From Aphrophora alni (taxonomy: Eukaryota; Arthropoda; Insecta; Hemiptera; Aphrophoridae), in the NCBI GenBank assembly GCA_963513935.1, contig OY740773.1, positions 102,533,291 through 102,597,290 of the forward strand: DNA of 64,000 nt, in the 5' to 3' direction. The notes beneath the pieces are model-generated. The model did not search any database and was not told the origin of the DNA. It worked only from the letters and a program-made list of their open reading frames with translations. Positions 42,101 through 51,100 of the stretch are shown here, piece after piece. Each line of letters starts with the position of its first letter. Position 1 is the first letter of the stretch. The translations under genes were made by a program, and so were the position numbers.

Positions 42101-45100
42101 GTTTTGATGTTAGTTTGATTGATGGTGTATATTATAAAGATTTAATTGAATAATTTTTTTAATTTCAATGAATTAAATTTTAATTTCTGTGTATGTGTTT
42201 ATTATAATAACATATAAATCCCATGTGCTTTTCAGGTTGTGAAATTAATGTTGTATAGAAATATTAGTGCTCATATTTCACATTGTCCATATAAATTATG
42301 CAAATAGCTTTTTCAAATAGACACACCTTGAGAAAGAGGTCTAATTGAAAGAGAAAGTAAAGCTAGTCAGAATTTAAACAAAAGGAAGTTAAACTTAACT
42401 TAAGAATAAATTTTACTCCAATCAAGCGAGTGAGATTCATTCTTGCAATTGAGCCGTAATCCCATAATAAAAATAAGAGTAGGAGTAAGTGAGTGAAGGG
42501 GTGAGCTCGTTGCAATTTGGTCACATCTTTAGGTCTTTTTTTTGCCTGGAGTTAAAAAAGATTCTTTCTCGCCTGGTTATATGTGTTTGGACTCTTTAAG
42601 AATATTAAAAACCGTTCTTTTTGCTACACCAGTTACATCTAAAATGTGTTGGTTTTAAATTTCCACTATCTCGATCACCACATTGTTTTTATTTTTTCAT
42701 ATAATTGTACATGTTGAATCTCCTGAGCTTGACCTATTCAAAGTTCTACCACTGCCAAGTTTTGATTTTGGAGGTGCCATTTTACTAATTATATCAGGTA
42801 AAATAAAAGTTCACTTTTTAGTTTTAAAAAGAACTGATTGTTATATAAATTTAAAATAATAACAATAGATTGAATAAATAAATAAAAATAAAATAAAACA
42901 CAAAATTAATCCAGCACAACAGAACAACACCAAACAATGCTCATGTCAGTCATTGAACTCTGACTGTTTTTATACAAACAGCAATATATGAGTGGAAGGA
43001 TCAATCTTAAGGGTAGTAGCACACTCGGCACGTGCATGCCGTTCGGATTGGAGTCACAGTGCATTATTATTTTTTTCTCAGACTCTAACCGTATCTATAC
43101 TTTTTAATTTTTGTACGATAACTCACAACTTGATAGTAGATGCACCGTAAGATAAAAACTCAAAATTTGGACTTTTGTCAAAAACAGCTCAAATGATTTT
43201 TATCAAATTTGTCAAAAATGTAGCATCTAAATACTCAAACAAAAACATATTGGTTATCATCTCTTCAAAAATGCAGGTTTGGGAAATAGTGGAAAAAAAT
43301 TAAGCCTAAATAACACAAAAGAAAAATTTAGCGCATTTAAAAAAATATATACAAAATGAAACTAGAAATCTTAGCTATCGATTATTATTAAATCCAATTA
43401 AAATCTAACAATTACTCATTCACTTTTTTGAGTGCCAGTTTTAGGCATAGTTTCCCAGTTTAGTGTAAAATTCTAGAACTCGGAAACCAACCAGAATAGA
43501 AAACTGTAGAAAAGAATAAAACCAGAAATAAAACTTGTAATTCTGATAGATTAATTCGTTTCTTTTGCGATTTTTGTGAATGATTGTAATGGAAGCACAT
43601 ATTGTGATGCTTATTTGAGGAAAGTTAAAGCTAATTACATCCAAAATTGTAACAACTAATCCCTTATAGGATTAAATTAAACCCTTTGAGCTAAACTTAT
43701 TTATAACTTAAACACCGGTAAATAATATTAAATTCCTTTAAAACAAAAGTATAAATTAATTTTCACTTACGTGAACATTCGCAAACCAGCTTCTTTCAAA
43801 TAAGGCACGGTTCCATTATTGACACACTTGAATAAAAATTGAAGAAACTCCGGCCATAGGTTGTTTCCATCATCATCTACAAGATTACGTGCAACTTCTG
43901 ATACAACATCACAAATCTTCCGCCTTATAGGATCTGATTGCTCGGATTGAACAGCAATCAACAAACGTTCTTTTAATTGTTGTTGAGCTTCAATTGGTAA
44001 CTATATTAAACAGATATTAATAAATTGTTTTTAAAACAATAAAAACTGTACAAGATGTACAACAAATAAATTTTGCTCCACACAAACAATGGTGGCCCTT
44101 TAAGGAACATTTTGTTAATATAGAATTTTGTCATCTGTTTTTCGACAAAAAACCAATATGGTCACCATCGCTTGCACAAAAAAGAGCATAAAATGTTCAA
44201 CATAAACCTATCAAATAGAACTAAAAACAGTAACTTAAAATTTGAGCAAAATTAACAACACTAAAACTAGCTAACAATTATAAAAATTTGTAAACTTAAA
44301 TAAACAACAATGTAAAATGGCCCTGTAATGAGTAAACCATGATAAAACTCAATACCCAACAACATAGTTGTATTACACAGATATAAAGGAGCCTGTCAAC
44401 AATAAAATCTAAATTTTAAAAAAAATTTACCAAAAACATTAAGACGGGGGCTACCTGATCAAGGATCTCAGCATTATACCCCAACATCGCCTGAATCAAA
44501 TTGGGTAGAACAAATGTTCTATGCACACCTCTCAGTACAACAAACACATTCTACCAAGATGTGATAAACCGTTAGAATATGTCGGCACTCTCGACAGAAT
44601 GGACATTACAGTGAATTCCTGTGTTCCATTAGAAATCCACGAGTAATCATAGAATGACCAATGTTAAAATAGGTGACAACCACTTCTACTCAACAACTGT
44701 CACAAATAGTGTTAATATAGACAATCTATTTAATACATCTCTCTTTCCAATCACAATTTTCGTTAATGTAACAAAACTTAAAATTATGTCAATGGCATAA
44801 TAATATTTAAGCTCTGTTCAGAAAGTATCCAGCCATTTTGAAAAAAAAAAAGAAAAAAAGAAAAAAAAAGAAAAAAAAAGAAAAAAAGAAAAAAAAAGGC
44901 CGATTTTCGAAGCCACAATGGAACTAAACATCAAATTGTTTAAGCCGATTATGAGAAGATTGTAATTCTCTGTTTTGGTTTTAAAGCGACCTCCAAATTT
45001 TTAATTCAAAATGAAGCGGAAAAAATTACTTCTAAGATATGGTAAAAATGTGCTCACTAACTGAACTTGATCAAAATCTGCTCCCTTGTCTGGGCTGTGT

Positions 45101-45138
45101 AGGTCATTGCAGAGAAAACAGACAAATGACATCATTCT

Positions 45139-45196
<58 letters not shown>

Positions 45197-48100
45197 TTCA
45201 GGTAAACATCAAAACAAACATTTCCACAAAAAAACTCAACATCAATTATTTTTAAACTCATTCTACCTATATAAGAAAGTAAAACTTTGAGACTATAGTC
45301 TCAGTGTATTTCACACTTTTGAGTTAAGGAAATTGAAATTCACTATTTGAAATACATTTTTTTAATATTCTGTTCCTATATTAATTTTACTTATTAAATG
45401 TTGAATAATTGTTTATCATGATAAATTAATAACCAGTTAAGTGTATTATATTATCATTTAACCAGTTTTCGAATATATTAATTTAAAAGTATATTACTGT
45501 TACATTATTCACGATTGTAAAAATGATGGTTAAATGAAATATTCGACTTGAATGAAATAAATTAGGGCAGCAGGAATTGACACAAGTGTTGAGAGGAAAC
45601 CTTTAAATTTGACCTTGAGTGACTCAGTGGCTCATTTATCAATTGAAGAAAGAGTGTATTGTAGAATGGTACAACAAAACATTCTTCTTATGTTTAGAGA
45701 ATGACAACTGAAAAGTTCAACAAAAAGTCATTAAGCTGTGATAACATAATGGACATGCAAATTTTTTTTTTTTTTTTAAAGCAAAATAATGATTTGTGTA
45801 TTTCCAATTTCCCAATTAAAGCAATTTTATTTATCATTTAAAAAGAGATAAAAATTTCAAATGTTTGAACTAAAAGACCCACAAACAAAAAACAAAACCT
45901 AATACAAGATGCGAACCAACTTCTGATGAAATTAGAGCTTACTTTAAGGAATTCTTATATATATATGAGGGGGGGGTTATGTTTCACCAGAAATAAGTGA
46001 TTATTTTATTAGTGATGTGATACTTTAGTTTTCACTAAATTGGGAAGATATGAGAACCTGACTCAATATTTTCACGTTAGTGATCCTGAATGTGAAATAA
46101 AAAATAGAAATGATCCAAAGTATCCAAAAAAAGTATCATTTATATTTCTTATATTTATTTATTAATATTTATTTTATTATAGTATATATACTATTAATTT
46201 TTATTGTTTATACATGTTATTAAGTTTTTATTGATATAGGAAAATACAAACAGATTTAAGATAATATTACAGTTTTTGAAAATATTATCTTTATAAAATC
46301 ATAAGTAATTATCTTACTTATAATAAATTAAGATTAATATTTTATGTCATTTTTTGCTATTCTAATTTTATTACCTTATTTTTAATTAACAAAGCCTTTT
46401 TAATATATTTATTTCCATTATTCAAATACTGTTAAAATATGCATTTAAGAAGTAACAACATTTCAAGGTGTTTTTGAATCCTGCTAATTTTTGTGAAGAT
46501 ATATTCATCCTGTTGTTCTCCAGCATAATCTTCTGCAATAACTTCAATTTCATCATCTTCAAATACATCATTCACATGTTTGCCAATATTGTGTAACACA
46601 GTTTTTGCACAGCTGAAAACGTCTTTCGGTACTTTGTCTAGGACAACTCGTATAGAATTTCCAAGAACAGGAAACCTTTTCTTCAACTGCCTGAAACATC
46701 GTTCAATAATTAAACTCTTCTTTGAATGAGCCAAATTGAAAATTCTCTCTTCTTTGCTGCAGGAGGGCCTGTAGGGCATTATTAGCCACAGGGATAGTCC
46801 ATAACCAGAGTCACCTAAAACATGTTTCACCATCGTATTTTGATATGGTAGCCCTAACCGGACTTCTCCTACATATTCTAACATCACTACCTAGCCACTC
46901 GGCACTGATGTTTAAGAACTTTTTTAAAGCATTACACGCTGTTTGGATCTAAATACTTGGATATCCCTTCCTATTTATGTATTCGTCCCATGTTGACCTG
47001 GTTTTAGTTTTGGAATGTGTGTGCAGTCTATTACACCAATAACTGTACATACGAAATCTTCTTTCATATAATTAATAACTTAATATGATTTTCCCTCCTT
47101 ATGGCTGACATGGAGGGGAAATGAATCCAATTTGGTGATTAATCAACAATGCTGTTCGAAACAAAGGTCTTTGTAAAAGTCGAGTGATCTACTCCAAGAT
47201 TCTTTCTTATTCCAGAATGGAAGCCAGGTTCACTTACAAAACATATGAATATGTCCATTCGTTGTCTTGCAGAGAGCACCTTCTTGCGTATCATTTTTAA
47301 CTAAAAACTCAACAGATAAAAAGTTGACTGCGTCACTTTCAAATCGCAAGAGTTCTTTGCATTTACTAACATCAAACTGATTATGTGCACTGTACAACTT
47401 TTGATGACAAATGTATATGAACTCTGCCATGGCTGTGTTCGGACTAGACACAACTAACTAAAAGCTAGCATGGCTCCCAGCTAGGATTTATTCACCTCAT
47501 TTTTAAGCAGCAACTACGAATCCGGAAAATTTCTAGCATCAACTATGCCTAGCAAATACTAATTACCTTTATTCACCTGAAACTTAGAATATTCTTAAAA
47601 AACTTATAAAATTAGCAACTGCTAGTTTTTATTCACCAAACCCACTTTCTCAACCACTTGGTATTAGGTGTTTTTTAAAGTTTAAAATTAAACCATTAAC
47701 ATTTATAATAAAAAGGAATAAGTTGGTCTTTTAGCAAAAGTTATATGATCTAAACAAAAAAAGGATAATTTTTTTTTCTCTAAAGTAATAATTCCCTTGA
47801 TATAAAAAAACAAGTCTCCCAACTCAGGGGAGGATAACTTTACAGGATTAAAAAAACTAATTTATAACATAATATAAGATAAATTTGTTCTACCTTCCAC
47901 ATTTGTCAAATGGGTTTGAGAGGGAAATTATCAGTTTTAAATGGTATAACCCCTATTCAAATGAAACCTCATTTACAAGTAATAACAAATAGAGGAACAA
48001 CGTGTAATCGGAGATCACTATGTTGTCTCTATCCAAAAGGGTAGACCGTACTAAAATGGGAGTTGTTCTTCACCTATGTATAGTTTAAACATTTGTACTT

Positions 48101-51100
48101 AATTTGTGGTATTCCTGCTGAAAGCTTGCCACAAAATTTGTAATACTACTATTCTAGTTATTCACAATCATGTTGCAGATAACTGAAATCCTATAAGCTT
48201 TGAGTAGGTCCCTTACTTGTAGGGCGATACTCTTCAGTAGGAGGGAAATAATTTACAAGAGTCTATGAAGTCTCCTCCTGTGCTTCACCATAGGAAAAAT
48301 TCAGATTGAATATTTTTTTATCATACCTCACATAACAACAAACAATATTAAAAAAACTTCACCAAAACTTATGCCTACCTTTGGAAAAAAATCCATGAAC
48401 TCTGATGAAAATAGCCTTCGAAGCAAAACTGAGGCCATTTGACGTTCATCTTCAGGTTTGCTTGAATCTTGTATTGAGTTCATTAAACATATTACCTTGG
48501 AGTCAATAGCAAAGGCATTATAAGCTTCCTAAAATGGCAAACAGATATATTTAATTAATAGACAAAAAAAACTAATTGATACCTAATTACTAAGGTGAAT
48601 AAGTCATTATTATCTAATGTCAAAATACAGAAGCTATGGAATAAATGAAGTTGTCACGGAGGAAGAAGAGTTTTGGAATATAACTATCAAAATATTTATA
48701 TTTCATGTGTGCATATGTATCAGTCTAACAACATACTTAAATCTAACAACATTGGATATACTCTATAAAAAAAAAACCTAGCTTGTAAAGAGTTTTTGTA
48801 ATTTTAACTTTAAATTTATAGATTTTTATTTTGAATAGACTTCAAAACAACTGTATTTATAGGGATCATTATTGGCTATTACCTATATGTTGACTCTTGC
48901 AATATCTACATAACTTCATTCAGGCGAATGTTTTTTTTTGCATTAAATAACAACAAACTTGACTTGCTGTGTTCTTCATACTTCGAATTGTCAATTTTCA
49001 CAGTGAAAATCCAGTTCAAAATTTTGTTTAAAGCCAGTGTTAGTGTTCTTTCAATTTTTATACAAAATTGTTTAATACTTTCATAGTGTAATTTATAATT
49101 TGAATACACAAATGATGGCGTATTTCTTTTGGTGATTGTAAGATGTGGAGGAGATCAATAAGAAAATAATAAATTTTATCAACAGAATGAAGATAAAACC
49201 TGGTTGGAGTATCAAGTGGTAGCTGCGGAAAAATTAAAAATACATAAATATATAAAATATGTTTAAGGGATAAATATATAAACATAAATACAGTATCCTT
49301 TGTTAATTCGGACAGCCCTTTTTCAATAATTATTGAACATGTGTATAGGAAATAGTATGCCTGTCATTCAATCAAAATGAGTCATTGTGTTCAGCTGTCG
49401 ATGTGATTTTGCATTACTCCAATGAGGCAACAACAACAAAGTTGGTTCAGGTACTCAGCTATGGTGTTGTTTATATAATACTATGTATACTCAATGTTTC
49501 CACTATATGAAATGTACTGTGTACTGAAATATAGCTACAATTTTAATAATAAATCTAATGACGTCACTTTTCTTCAAGATAAATATCAGAAATTTTAAAA
49601 ACATGAAAAAAGGACATCACTGGTAAGTATTTTATGGGAGTACAAAACCAACTGTGAGCTCTACTTTCTGAATTAACAAAGTATTACTGTACATAAAATT
49701 AAGGCAAACAAATAAAAAACCAGTAACACAGGTCTAAATACAAAAATCTTTAAATGCGTAAAAGATTTTTTTTTTCCCGCTACTGAATTTTATTGAGGAA
49801 TATGAATGTCATGGTATGCTAAGACATATTGACAAGACATTGCTGCTAACTCTGACATACTTAAACCAAGGCAGTAGTTACATGATTCAATCTAATATAT
49901 AAGCATAATTTTTGGTTGGACGAATTCTGCAAGGAGGTTAAGGTAAGTCAGATATTCAAATATATTACCTATAAATTAATCAATCTACTAGGCCTCATTA
50001 ATCTGTTCATGATTTTGTTGTATGCAAAAATGTAACCTAACGTAACATCGCTTTGGTAACCTTCCTCAGGCAGGTTACATATTTATAGCTGTCACACTAC
50101 TTTTAATCCTTGAATACTGACAAACAATAGAATGTTATGGTTTATCTCCAATAAGTAATTTACGATTATATCTTACACTGTTCTGATTATAAGACATTGT
50201 CAATATTGTTGTTATACGATAGAGTAAACGACAATCTTTTTTTTGCCAATTTTTTTAATTACTGTAATTTTTAAATCTATAATTACATTTTATCAAACCA
50301 TCCTAAATGAAATGTCAACGTTTTACAGCATATGTTAAAAACAAATTAGAGTGGAAATTATACTTTTATCCCTTGTTGTTTAAGGGTAAACGACTTCTTG
50401 GTTATAATAAATAAAGAGAAGAAAATACTTAAAATACTCTCCATAATGAGCCCATGAGGGCAGAAATGATATAATTTAGGAAACAGTAATCACCATGATT
50501 AATTAAAACACCTCCAAGATTGTTAACAAAAAACTTAGAATATTTATTAAACTAGTAGGGTTGCTCACAGATTTTGAATTATAAAATTCCCTAACTTTTT
50601 GCATAGTCCAATTAAAAAAAAATTCTTTGGCCTTAATTAGTGATGTGTGAGTTCAAATTAAAATACTCGGTGCATCCGAGTATCAAAATCCTCGGAAGAG
50701 TCCGAGTATTAAAATGCTCGGTTTCGTATTAAAATACTCGGACAAAATCCTCCTAACTAGGAACAAGGAGGTAATGTGCGAGTATCCTAAGTGTGCGAGT
50801 ATCCTCGGACAACGATATTCGTTAGTGCTGTGTCAGTTCGAAATAAAATGCTCAGTGTTTCTACTTTGGTTATAATTAGTTTGTAAGCTGATTTTTCATT
50901 ACACATTAAATAACATTACGATTTTGAGTTATAATGATTTAGATTCCGTAACAAGTTCAATTTAAAATAACAATAATATTAATTTATCTCCATATTTTAA
51001 CAAATAGTAAATTAAATTATTATTTATATTTAAATAAATATTAATAGGTTACCATCTTTTATTTTAGCTGATTTGTTTAAAAAAATCCAAACCATGGACT

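Noticed and set aside
45001..45261. 86-codon minus frame with a long poly-Lys stretch
   Set aside because: It is created by the 53-base T run read on the opposite strand; no conserved residues outside it.
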